64,000 nt of DNA, from assembly GCF_900239495.1 (NCBI RefSeq), contig NZ_OENE01000048.1, positions 98,873 to 162,872 on the forward strand, written 5' to 3'. Positions 50,342 through 58,425 of the stretch are shown one piece after another (the first letter of the stretch is position 1; each line of letters opens with the position of its first letter). Both the position numbers and the translations under genes were made by a program. The DNA is from Tenacibaculum finnmarkense genomovar ulcerans. GTDB taxonomy: Bacteria; Bacteroidota; Bacteroidia; Flavobacteriales; Flavobacteriaceae. The notes beneath the pieces are model-generated. The model searched no databases and was not told the origin of the DNA. It saw nothing but the letters and a program-made list of their open reading frames with translations.

Positions 50342-52423
50342 ATGAAAATTAAACTCCTTGCATTTTTAGTGTTTTTTATTACAACTACTGCTATCTTTTC
50401 ACAAAAGATGAAAGATGGTTTCACCTATTTAGAAACAGGAAAATACCAACAAGCAGAAGTTTTTTTTAAAACTATCTTAAAAACATATCCAACCAATAAA
50501 ACAGCAAGACTTTGCTACGGTAGAGCTATTGGTTTAAATGGTGATTCCTATAAAGCAGTTACATTATTTACGAATCTTTTAAATGATTTTCCTACTGATT
50601 TTGAAGTAAAATTAAACTACGCTGAATCTTTACTTTGGAATAAAAATTATAATAAAGCTGAAGAATATTATAAAAATTTAATATCAGAAAATGATAAAAG
50701 TTTTCCTGCTCTTTTAGGCTATGCGAATACCTTATCTAATTTAAAAAAATTTAATAAAGCGATTACTTACGTAAACAAAGCGTTAATCGTATTGCCTAAT
50801 AATCAAAATGCGTTGATTTCTAAAAAATATATGCGTTTAGGTTTGGCAAATAGTAAAGTGACAGATCAAAAATATATAGAAGCTGAAAATATACTAAAAG
50901 AAAATTTTATCGATTTTAAAAAAGATAAAGAAACTCTATTAAACTTAGCTAATCTTTATCTAATTTCAAATCAAATAAACAAAGCTAAAGAAACATATAT
51001 TATTATTGGTGAAGATTCAGCAAGTAAATTAACCTCTTTAAACGGGCTTTCGTTGGCAAATCATCTTGAAAGTGATGATAAAGAAGCTTTAATCATCAGT
51101 AAAAAGGCTATTCATCTTTTAGATAAAACAACTAATACCTTAATAAAAAATCAAACAAAAGAACGTTTTATACAAGCTTTAATATGGAATAACAAATATT
51201 ATTTAGCCCAAAAAGAGATTAATAAACTATTAGTCAATAATAAAGATCCTGAAAATTGGATACTTTCATTAAGAGCCACTTTAAATATTTATAAAAGTGA
51301 TTTTAAAAAAAGTATTGCTGATTATAATTTGATATTAAAAAAAGATAGCGCTTCTTTTGATGGTAACTTAGGTAAAGCAAACGCACTAAAAGCTTCTGGC
51401 TATTTTATAGATGCCTATAAAAGTGCTGAAAACACTTTAAATTTTTACAAAAAACAGAAAGATGCGACTAATTTTATTAAAAACTTAGATAAATCATTTA
51501 CGCCTTTTGTTGAAGTTAAAACAGCATATTCATTTGATAATGCTGATAATAGAGCGTATTTATATGCTGCTAATTTAGAATTTCCTTTTTCAACAAAACT
51601 TAAATTATTTGGTAATTACAGCTACAGAACAACAAGTAATTCTGTAACTAAAGCAAGTGGAATTTCTAATAATTTTTCAGCAGGAATAGCGTATCAATTA
51701 TTAAACAATGCAACTTTTAAAGGAACTTTAGGTATTAGTGCTTCCGATACTGATACAAATAAATTCAGTCAATTATTAGCAGATTTATCCTTAAAAATAA
51801 AACCTTTTAAGCTTCAAGATTTAGAAATAGGTTACAAAAGAGAAGTCCAAAATTTTAATGCCGATTTATTAGACAAAGAAATTATTCAGAATAATTTTTT
51901 AATAAATTATAGTTTGAATACCAATTTTAATCTAGGTTGGTACACACAACTTTACTACACTTCTCAAAGTGATGAAAATACACGAAACTTATTATTTACT
52001 TCGCTTTACTATAATATATTTAAGAAACCATCTTTAAAAGCGGGTGTCAATTATCAGAACATATCTTTTAAAAATCAAGTTCCTACAATTTATTTTAGCC
52101 CGCGTACATTTAGTGCTGCTGAAATTTTCATCAATATTATAAAAGATGAAAATATTGCGAAAAATAAAGAGTGGTTTTATGAACTAACTGCCGCTACAGG
52201 ATTTCAATTTATTGAAAAAAACAAAAAACAAAGTACCTACAGAATTCAAGCTAAATTAGGATATAAATTTTCAGAACGTAGTTTATTAAATATCTATGGT
52301 ACTCAAAGTAATATTGCTTCTGCCTCGGCTATTTCAAGTAGTGCTGATTTCACTTTTACTGAAATTGGTTTACGCTTTAAATGGTATCTCTTAAAAAAAC
52401 CTGTATTTAGAAAAAAAGAGTAA
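50342..52423 (+). CDS. TPR plus beta-barrel outer membrane protein, candidate exopolysaccharide exporter
   Basis: The 693-residue protein has a signal peptide ending at IFSQ. Tetratricopeptide repeats follow (about 25-370), for example GKYQQAEVFFKTILKTYPTN and NYNKAEEYYKNLI. A C-terminal region of alternating amphipathic strands (about 390-693) ends in ...LRFKWYLLKKPVF, reading as an outer membrane beta barrel. This order matches PelB, BcsC and PgaA, which carry polymer across the outer membrane with a periplasmic TPR scaffold. It is divergent from the STAS-flippase-GT4 run. The similarity is architectural only; I see no direct homology. Confidence 0.72.
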   Translation: MKIKLLAFLVFFITTTAIFSQKMKDGFTYLETGKYQQAEVFFKTILKTYPTNKTARLCYGRAIGLNGDSYKAVTLFTNLLNDFPTDFEVKLNYAESLLWNKNYNKAEEYYKNLISENDKSFPALLGYANTLSNLKKFNKAITYVNKALIVLPNNQNALISKKYMRLGLANSKVTDQKYIEAENILKENFIDFKKDKETLLNLANLYLISNQINKAKETYIIIGEDSASKLTSLNGLSLANHLESDDKEALIISKKAIHLLDKTTNTLIKNQTKERFIQALIWNNKYYLAQKEINKLLVNNKDPENWILSLRATLNIYKSDFKKSIADYNLILKKDSASFDGNLGKANALKASGYFIDAYKSAENTLNFYKKQKDATNFIKNLDKSFTPFVEVKTAYSFDNADNRAYLYAANLEFPFSTKLKLFGNYSYRTTSNSVTKASGISNNFSAGIAYQLLNNATFKGTLGISASDTDTNKFSQLLADLSLKIKPFKLQDLEIGYKREVQNFNADLLDKEIIQNNFLINYSLNTNFNLGWYTQLYYTSQSDENTRNLLFTSLYYNIFKKPSLKAGVNYQNISFKNQVPTIYFSPRTFSAAEIFINIIKDENIAKNKEWFYELTAATGFQFIEKNKKQSTYRIQAKLGYKFSERSLLNIYGTQSNIASASAISSSADFTFTEIGLRFKWYLLKKPVFRKKE

Positions 52424-52442
52424 AAGTTTTCTTTTACTCTTT
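52415..52442 (+). terminator. Hairpin terminator overlapping the stop of the TPR-barrel gene
   Basis: AAAGAGTAAAAG (52415-52426, containing the stop codon) pairs perfectly with CTTTTACTCTTT (52431-52442). It lies between converging genes. Confidence 0.7.
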
Positions 52443-52487
52443 GCGCTTAAAAAAATAGCCTTTAATAATAAAGAAATTATTTATTTT

Positions 52488-55037
52488 CTAATTGATTATT
52501 AACTTTACAACTTTATGATCTTCTGAGGCTCCTATAATTTTACAAAAATACAAACCTGTACTTAAGCGTCCTTTTTTAAGTATTATCTTATTTTCACCAA
52601 CTATTGTTGTGTAAGGAATTTCCTTTACTACTCTTCCTAATTGATTGTAAATAACCAGTCGCACCATTGCTATCTGCTTGGTATTAAAATAAATTTCAGA
52701 TATTGTTTCCAACGGATTTGGAGCTGCTTTTAAAGCATTTCCTTTGGTAATTAATTCAGGTATTACAACTTTAGTACTTGTCGAAAATCGGATATTTTCT
52801 AAATTAATTCTTTTTGTAACCATCGCTCCTTGCTCAGATAACATGGTAAATACAATAGTTGTTATATCATTTAAAATAAGCTCTGTTCCATTAGTTGATT
52901 TAAAATCTGAAAAAGATATTACATAATCTTCAAAATTTTCTGTTACAGCAATTGTTGCTTTAAATTGCTCTTCCCAAGTAGCAATACTTTGTTTTATAAA
53001 TGTAACCTCAACATTTCCTGTTCCCTTTGCTGTTAAATTAAAACTATTATAATCTGCTAAATTTACAGGTTTAAAACGTGGCGTTAAAGCTCTGTGCACT
53101 GCAAAATAAGAATCCGTTGTTACCTCTAACGCGACATTTCGCTCTATTGGGAAATCGGTATTTTCAAAATCAAGAGTATTTGCCGAAACAACATAATCAA
53201 TCACTTTAGTATTCGCTTGAGAATCATCAACTCCCCAAGGTCCGTCAGACATAAAAATATCATCTGGCGTATTAATTCCGTCTCCAATTCTAAAACCGAT
53301 ATCAAATAAATTCCCTGTTTCAATTTTTATGTTTGTTATATAATTTTTTTCTAAACCTATTCTCTTATTGGTTTTATTTAAATCACTTGTTTCTGTGATT
53401 CTAAAACCTGCATCAAAATCAATATTTTCACTTGCGTTCGTATTTATAATTTCTAAAGCTAATGCTCCATTAATATATTTTCCTTTTCGAACAAATACTT
53501 TTGGCGGTGGCGATATTTTATAAGATAAAATAGGTTTTTCTATGGATAATAAATCAATAACTTCTTTTGCTAAAAGATATAAATCATCTAAAGAATTAGA
53601 CCATATTTGAAAATTATAAAAAGGAATATCGCTTTGATATTTATCTAAATTCCAATGACTTTCTATTTCAAAATTAGCATTATTATTTACTATTTTAGCC
53701 GAAAGACTTAATACAAACTCAACTGTATTATCGGTATTTCTAATCAATGATTTAATAAATTGCTGACCGTTAATATCTATGGTAGATACCGAAATTAATT
53801 CAGCCCCAAGTAAACGATCGCAAATATATTTTGTATGTTCATATACACCATTTTCTGTTTTCAATGCTAAAACTGAAGCTACTGAAACACCACTTTTCAT
53901 GTAATCTACCGCATAAATTTCTGTAGCGTTTGTAATTGAGATTAAATCAGTAGGTGACGATTCTATAACTTCATCTTCATTAATAATATTTAAAGGAATA
54001 AAATTATTTAAATTAAAAACAGCACTTGTTCTTTTTCTATAATTTTTAGATTTTATAACCCTTGCAGCCTTCTTTTTATCAAATTTATAATTTCCTTTAG
54101 TACGATTATAATTTCGTTTATTTATTTGTTCTGATAATCTATTATTACTTTCTAAACCTCCTGCATTTCCTCCTGATGTTGGTGGTAAAATAACATCACA
54201 TTCTCCATATCCTGAACAAGAAGGATCTTGACAATCAATCAAACCATCTCCATCATCATCTATTCCATTGTCACAAATTTCTTGTAACACAGGTGCTGTC
54301 GGACAACGAGCTCCATCATTACTAGCACTTGAAGGACCAAATGCAAATAAATTAGAATCCATTTCATTTGAACCATTTAAATCTTGTACAGCTTGTATTA
54401 CATAGATAGTTCCTGTTTGGTTTGCTGATACATAAAAACGTCCTGAAGCATCAAAATATACTGCTCCGTAAGTGTAGCTTAATCCTGATAAAATAGGAAC
54501 AACTCCTAAAGATTCCACTATACTTGTTGTTGGATTTATTCTATATAAAATATTGGTATTTTTTTCCACAGCATATAAATTGCCGTCAACAGCATTAAAA
54601 GCCCAATCATGAATGCTTATATTTTGAGATAAATTTGCGGTAGCTAAATGCTCCGTATATGTTGGTGAGTTAGGATCAACATCTATTTTATAATAAGTTG
54701 AACCTCCGCCTTTAAGATAATAAACACCATTGGTATTTATATCCCCAATATATCTTCCACTGCTAGGTAATTCATCGACATAAAAAGTAGTGGTTGAAAA
54801 ATTTTTTCCAATTCGTACAATTGTTTTTGATGGTGTGCTTAATGACCCCCAAATATATCCATCCGTAGGATTATAAGCTGCTGCATTTATACTTCCTGGA
54901 GTAACATCCGTTGCAACTAAATAAGAATTCCCTGATGCTAAATCAATAGAATAAACATCATTATATTGAAATAAATAAGCGTCATAAGTACAATTAAAAG
55001 GTATATTTTGCGCAGCAATAGTAAAACTATATAACAC
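52488..55037 (-). CDS. T9SS type A-sorted secreted protein with carbohydrate-binding-like domain; start disrupted
   Basis: The 849-residue open frame begins with a GTG and only the tail of a signal peptide (MLYSFTIAAQ). Residues about 10-240 look like a propeller-like domain (FQYNDVYSIDLASGNSYLV and similar strands). A MopE-like, Ca-binding-type EICDNGIDDDGDGLIDC motif follows (about 253-270), then a basic linker. A region of unknown type runs to about residue 600. A jelly-roll-like segment follows (about 620-755: FKPVNLADYNSFNLTAKGTG), resembling CIA30/CBM11-type modules. The C-terminal 80 residues (APNPLETISEIYFN to KVVKLIIN) are a T9SS type A sorting domain. It may be a surface lectin for the neighbouring glycan. 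A full signal peptide exists upstream in frame, but its ATG is cut off by a 12-A tract. Confidence 0.75.
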   Translation of the reverse strand: MLYSFTIAAQNIPFNCTYDAYLFQYNDVYSIDLASGNSYLVATDVTPGSINAAAYNPTDGYIWGSLSTPSKTIVRIGKNFSTTTFYVDELPSSGRYIGDINTNGVYYLKGGGSTYYKIDVDPNSPTYTEHLATANLSQNISIHDWAFNAVDGNLYAVEKNTNILYRINPTTSIVESLGVVPILSGLSYTYGAVYFDASGRFYVSANQTGTIYVIQAVQDLNGSNEMDSNLFAFGPSSASNDGARCPTAPVLQEICDNGIDDDGDGLIDCQDPSCSGYGECDVILPPTSGGNAGGLESNNRLSEQINKRNYNRTKGNYKFDKKKAARVIKSKNYRKRTSAVFNLNNFIPLNIINEDEVIESSPTDLISITNATEIYAVDYMKSGVSVASVLALKTENGVYEHTKYICDRLLGAELISVSTIDINGQQFIKSLIRNTDNTVEFVLSLSAKIVNNNANFEIESHWNLDKYQSDIPFYNFQIWSNSLDDLYLLAKEVIDLLSIEKPILSYKISPPPKVFVRKGKYINGALALEIINTNASENIDFDAGFRITETSDLNKTNKRIGLEKNYITNIKIETGNLFDIGFRIGDGINTPDDIFMSDGPWGVDDSQANTKVIDYVVSANTLDFENTDFPIERNVALEVTTDSYFAVHRALTPRFKPVNLADYNSFNLTAKGTGNVEVTFIKQSIATWEEQFKATIAVTENFEDYVISFSDFKSTNGTELILNDITTIVFTMLSEQGAMVTKRINLENIRFSTSTKVVIPELITKGNALKAAPNPLETISEIYFNTKQIAMVRLVIYNQLGRVVKEIPYTTIVGENKIILKKGRLSTGLYFCKIIGASEDHKVVKLIIN

Positions 55038-55069
55038 AAAAAAGATGGCTAGTATTTTTTTTGAAAAAG

Positions 55070-55084
55070 TTTTTTTTTTTTCAT
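55070..55084 (-). repeat. 12-A homopolymer directly after an ATG, breaking the reading frame
   Basis: On the minus strand, ATG (55084-55082) is followed by twelve A's (55081-55070). Read from that ATG, the frame ends at a TAG after ten further codons. With 10 or 13 A's it would join the downstream frame and give a normal signal peptide, MKKKTFSKKILAIFFVLYSF with 10. The in-frame sequence with 12 A's has no start before the GTG at 55037 and a TGA further upstream. This is either a slippage switch or a homopolymer sequencing error. Confidence 0.8.
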
Positions 55085-55101
55085 AATAGTAGGTATGTGT
55101 T

Positions 55102-55109
55102 CAAACCTA
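55102..55109 (-). promoter_or_regulatory. Candidate -7 element for the T9SS type A protein gene
   Basis: The minus strand reads TAGGTTTG, an exact TAnnTTTG match, 17 bp before the ATG at 55084. A second exact match, TAAGTTTG at 55161-55154, lies further upstream. Neither has a clear -33 TTG. Confidence 0.4.
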
Positions 55110-55201
55110 AAATACAAACCTCTTTTTATTCCTTTCAAAAAACTAGCTGTAATCAAACTTAGCGTAGTTGAAATGTAATTTTCGTTAGATAAGTTCTCTT
55201 T

Positions 55202-55918
55202 TTACAATAAATTTAAGCGCTTCATTAATTCTGGTCTTTTTGATCTACTAACAGGAATTACATCTCTTTTTATTAATACGCTATTATCTTCAATATCAAT
55301 AATTTTTTTAAGATTGATAATATAAGAACGATGTACTTTTAAAAATAACGATTCAGGCAGTTTTTCTTCTATTTTTTTTAAGGTAGAATGTACCAAATAG
55401 TTTTTAGTCTCTGTTTTTATATGAATGTAATCACCCTTGGCTTCTACCAAATAAATACTTGGTAAATCAATTTTAATAAGTCGTCTGTCAATATTTATAT
55501 AAAAATCATTGCTGTAAGATGCTACTGATTCTGTGTGCTTTGAATTAGTTGAAACTGCTTCTTTTAATTGATAATTTTGAGCTTTAATCATTGCTTTTTC
55601 AAACCTAGGCAATTCAATCGGTTTTAATAAATAATCAACAATAAAATCATATTCAAAAGCTTGGATAGCAAAATTAGGATCAGAAGAAGTTAAAATTATT
55701 TTTGGCGGATTTTTAAGTGTTTTTATAAAATCTAAACCATTAAAATCAGGCATGTGAATATCTGAAAAAATAAGATCGACTTCATGCGAGTTTAAAAATT
55801 TTATAGCTTGCATTGCGTTTGAAAATTCACCTACTACATTTAAATTTTTTATTTGATTACAGAGCGTACCAAGTACTACTCTTGCCATTTTTTCATCATC
55901 AACAATTATACAATTCAT
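55202..55918 (-). CDS. LytTR-family response regulator
   Basis: The 238-residue transcription factor has an N-terminal receiver with Asp7/Asp8, phospho-acceptor Asp53 (IFSDIHMPDFNG) and the KP motif in YLLKPIE. A C-terminal LytTR DNA-binding domain follows (about 140-238: IYLVEAKGDYIHIKT, KVHRSYIINLKKI, PVSRSKRPEL). It is the last gene of the seven-gene sensory operon, 4 bp after the Hpt gene, so it is the likely transcriptional output. LytTR proteins bind direct repeats about 21 bp apart. The adjacent glycan locus is the obvious candidate target, but this is inference. Confidence 0.92.
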   Translation of the reverse strand: MNCIIVDDEKMARVVLGTLCNQIKNLNVVGEFSNAMQAIKFLNSHEVDLIFSDIHMPDFNGLDFIKTLKNPPKIILTSSDPNFAIQAFEYDFIVDYLLKPIELPRFEKAMIKAQNYQLKEAVSTNSKHTESVASYSNDFYINIDRRLIKIDLPSIYLVEAKGDYIHIKTETKNYLVHSTLKKIEEKLPESLFLKVHRSYIINLKKIIDIEDNSVLIKRDVIPVSRSKRPELMKRLNLL

Positions 55919-55922
55919 ACTT

Positions 55923-56243
55923 TTAAATAGTTTTCAAGTAATTTGAAATAACTATTAAAATTTTCTCAAAATCTGGCGCTTTATCTAACGTAAGCGCTCT
56001 TAGATTATGTTCAAATTCATTCGCTATTTTATAACTTTTTTCAAGACCTAAAATACTAATTTTATGTTTAATTTTATGTACATTTTCTTCAATTTTTTTG
56101 TATTCCTTACTTTTTAAGCTTTTATAATAGGCTATTTTTTCGGCAGGAAACTCTTCTTTTATTACCCCTATGAGTATTTTCCGAATAGCTTGATCTCCTC
56201 TTGCTAATTTTTCTATATATTCTAAATTAGGTGTTTCCATCAT
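55923..56243 (-). CDS. Histidine phosphotransfer (Hpt) protein
   Basis: The 106-residue all-helical protein carries the Hpt signature ENVHKIKHKISILGLEKSY, with His56 as the expected phospho-accepting residue. It would shuttle phosphate between receivers and kinases of the operon. Its start overlaps the stop of the upstream kinase gene by one base, and the LytTR regulator follows after 4 bp, a typical phosphorelay arrangement. Confidence 0.85.
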   Translation of the reverse strand: MMETPNLEYIEKLARGDQAIRKILIGVIKEEFPAEKIAYYKSLKSKEYKKIEENVHKIKHKISILGLEKSYKIANEFEHNLRALTLDKAPDFEKILIVISNYLKTI

Positions 56244-57286
56244 TATTTTTTAATTATAAAATTAAAAGTAGTTCCCACATTTAATTGAGATACTACCCAA
56301 ATTTTTCCGTTATAAACGTGTATAATTTTTTTAACAATTGCTAAGCCAATACCTGCTGACTTATAATCATTTTCCAATTTAAAAAAAGCAGTAAAAATTT
56401 TATCAAAATACTTTTCAGCTATTCCGTTGCCGTTATCTTTTACATAAAACTCCCAAAAATCAGTATTTTCAGAAAAACCTATTGTTATTTCTTTAACTTC
56501 TTTATCATTAAATTTAATAGCATTTTCAATTAAATTCGAAAACAATTCTTCTAATAATTTTTTATTTCCTTTTATAACTGGAAGTTTTTCAGGGATATTT
56601 ATGATTGTTTTTTTAGAAACATTTAGCTGATTAATTATGGTAGCTAGTAAATTATCCATTTTTAAAACAGCAGCTTTTGCTATTGCTTTATCAATAGTTG
56701 CATATTTATGAATTGCGCTTACTAAGGTGTCTATTTTTTCAATGTTATCTCTTATAAGGGCTATTCTTTCTTCTCCTTGTTTGCCTAAAACACTGCCATA
56801 ATCTTCCAAAAACCAAGCAGATAAAGCCTCAATACTTTGCAAAGGTGTTTTTAAATCATGAGAAATCATATGTGCATAATCGTTTAACTCCTTATTTTGT
56901 TGTGCTAAACTTTTCAATAAAAAATCTTTCTGTTGATTTATTTTTATAATTTCTTTGGTTTGATTATCAATTAAATCGACTAATTTTAAGGAGTCTGTGT
57001 TTTCTATAGAATACCCATCTTCTAAATCATAAAATTTAAGCGTATCAATAACACCTTTTAGTTTACCAATAACCTTGCGCTGAGAATTTGTTTCTTCTTT
57101 TAATTTTTCACCTGCATCAAAAAGTTCTTCTGAACTTATTGCAGTGGCTCTTTGCAGCATTAAAAATTGATCATCCGAAGTGGTATATGACCTATCAATA
57201 GCATCTAAAAATGCTGCTAATTCTTTATTCGAATGTAAATTTTCAGGTAAATATTTTCTAATTTGTCTTTTTAAAAGAGAGTTCAT
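56243..57286 (-). CDS. Sensor histidine kinase paired with the FIST protein
   Basis: The 347-residue soluble kinase has a helical N-terminal region (about 1-80: AIDRSYTTSDDQFLMLQRAT). This resembles the region found in FIST-partner kinases such as Pseudomonas NahK. A coiled linker leads to the HisKA domain with His143 in MISHDLKTPLQS. The HATPase domain shows NLIENAIKFND, VKDNGNGI and SAGIGLAIVKKI. There are no membrane segments. The gene starts on the last base of the FIST stop codon, so the pair is translated together. It would autophosphorylate under control of the FIST sensor and pass phosphate to the receivers or the Hpt. Confidence 0.9.
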   Translation of the reverse strand: MNSLLKRQIRKYLPENLHSNKELAAFLDAIDRSYTTSDDQFLMLQRATAISSEELFDAGEKLKEETNSQRKVIGKLKGVIDTLKFYDLEDGYSIENTDSLKLVDLIDNQTKEIIKINQQKDFLLKSLAQQNKELNDYAHMISHDLKTPLQSIEALSAWFLEDYGSVLGKQGEERIALIRDNIEKIDTLVSAIHKYATIDKAIAKAAVLKMDNLLATIINQLNVSKKTIINIPEKLPVIKGNKKLLEELFSNLIENAIKFNDKEVKEITIGFSENTDFWEFYVKDNGNGIAEKYFDKIFTAFFKLENDYKSAGIGLAIVKKIIHVYNGKIWVVSQLNVGTTFNFIIKK

Positions 57287-58422
57287 TATTCACTAATTAA
57301 TGTTATCGTCATTGTTTGATTATGTAATTGACAATTATTTTCTCCATTAAACGGAGCAATTTCGCCATAAGAATACAAACCGCAAACAGTCGTTTGAGTT
57401 CCTATCACTTCTACAACCTCTTCCACTTCTTCTTCTACTCTTTGATCTAAAACTAATTTACGCCCAATACAACTAACTAAAATAGCTAATTCAGGTTTTT
57501 TAGTTCTTAATTCACTTGCATTTATAGCAGCTAATTCGGCGGCATTAACAATATTATCAACATTGGTCATCATTAATTGCACTTTCGAATTCTCTAAAAT
57601 ATCGCCTGCTAAAATCATTGAATTATCCGCTTCATTAATATTTAAAATAGTTCTAACAATAGATTGTTTATTATTGGTAGATTTTACTTTTAGTGGATAT
57701 AACAACGCCGCACCAGGTAATTCTTTTGATTTATCACCTAAATATTTTTTATATAAATTCAAGGCTGGTTTATTATCTAACTCATATAAAATATTTCCTT
57801 TTGATTTTGTTACAATTCGTTCAGGACCAAAAGGTGTCCAACCACCATTAATAGCAAAAGAAACCTCTAAAGATTCGCCATACAAACCGATTGCTATTAT
57901 TTCGCCCGATATTGGATTTTCATTGTAAGATGAAACTGTTTTTTCAAACCTAGCAGCATCTGCACATAAAGCACCTGTTATTAATAAATTATTATTTGTA
58001 GCAGCATTCATCCCTTTTGTTAACTGGCTTGCGTTGATAAAACTCCCTTCTGAAACTAAAAAAACATACCTTAAGCCTTCTTGAGCAAACTGCTGTATTA
58101 GTTCTTTTCCTATTTGAAAACTACCTGTTTTATTTACCGAACTTAAAACATTCGCTCTTTTAATTACGTAGGTGCTTTTTTCAAATTCGATCGCTGTAAT
58201 TGTAATACTTTGATCAGCTACTGTTTTAGAAGATATATCACCAGCAGTTGATCCAAAAACCAAATGACCCTGCTTAAAAATAGCCCTAATTTCGTTGTAA
58301 ATATTTTTATCTTCCAATAAAAATCGATTTCCAAAAACCAATACTAGCGGGTTCTTTAAAACTATTTTAGCGGTTAAATATTCCCAATTTCCATTTATTT
58401 TTTGCAATTGAACTGTTTTCAT
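57286..58422 (-). CDS. FIST N/C-domain sensor protein (NosP-like candidate)
   Basis: The 378-residue soluble protein matches the two FIST modules. The N-terminal one has AIFKQGHLVFGSTAGDISS and the stretch MNAATNNNLLITGALCADAA. The C-terminal one has ILVSCIGRKLVLDQRVEEE, then GLYSYGEIAP and CQLHNQTMTITL. FIST proteins were defined as small-ligand sensors. The NosP subgroup binds heme and nitric oxide and controls a neighbouring kinase that affects biofilm formation. Here the kinase gene overlaps by one base and an H-NOX gene lies two genes upstream, which makes an NO role plausible. Heme binding cannot be read from the sequence. Confidence 0.85.
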   Translation of the reverse strand: MKTVQLQKINGNWEYLTAKIVLKNPLVLVFGNRFLLEDKNIYNEIRAIFKQGHLVFGSTAGDISSKTVADQSITITAIEFEKSTYVIKRANVLSSVNKTGSFQIGKELIQQFAQEGLRYVFLVSEGSFINASQLTKGMNAATNNNLLITGALCADAARFEKTVSSYNENPISGEIIAIGLYGESLEVSFAINGGWTPFGPERIVTKSKGNILYELDNKPALNLYKKYLGDKSKELPGAALLYPLKVKSTNNKQSIVRTILNINEADNSMILAGDILENSKVQLMMTNVDNIVNAAELAAINASELRTKKPELAILVSCIGRKLVLDQRVEEEVEEVVEVIGTQTTVCGLYSYGEIAPFNGENNCQLHNQTMTITLISE

Positions 58423-58425
58423 ATA

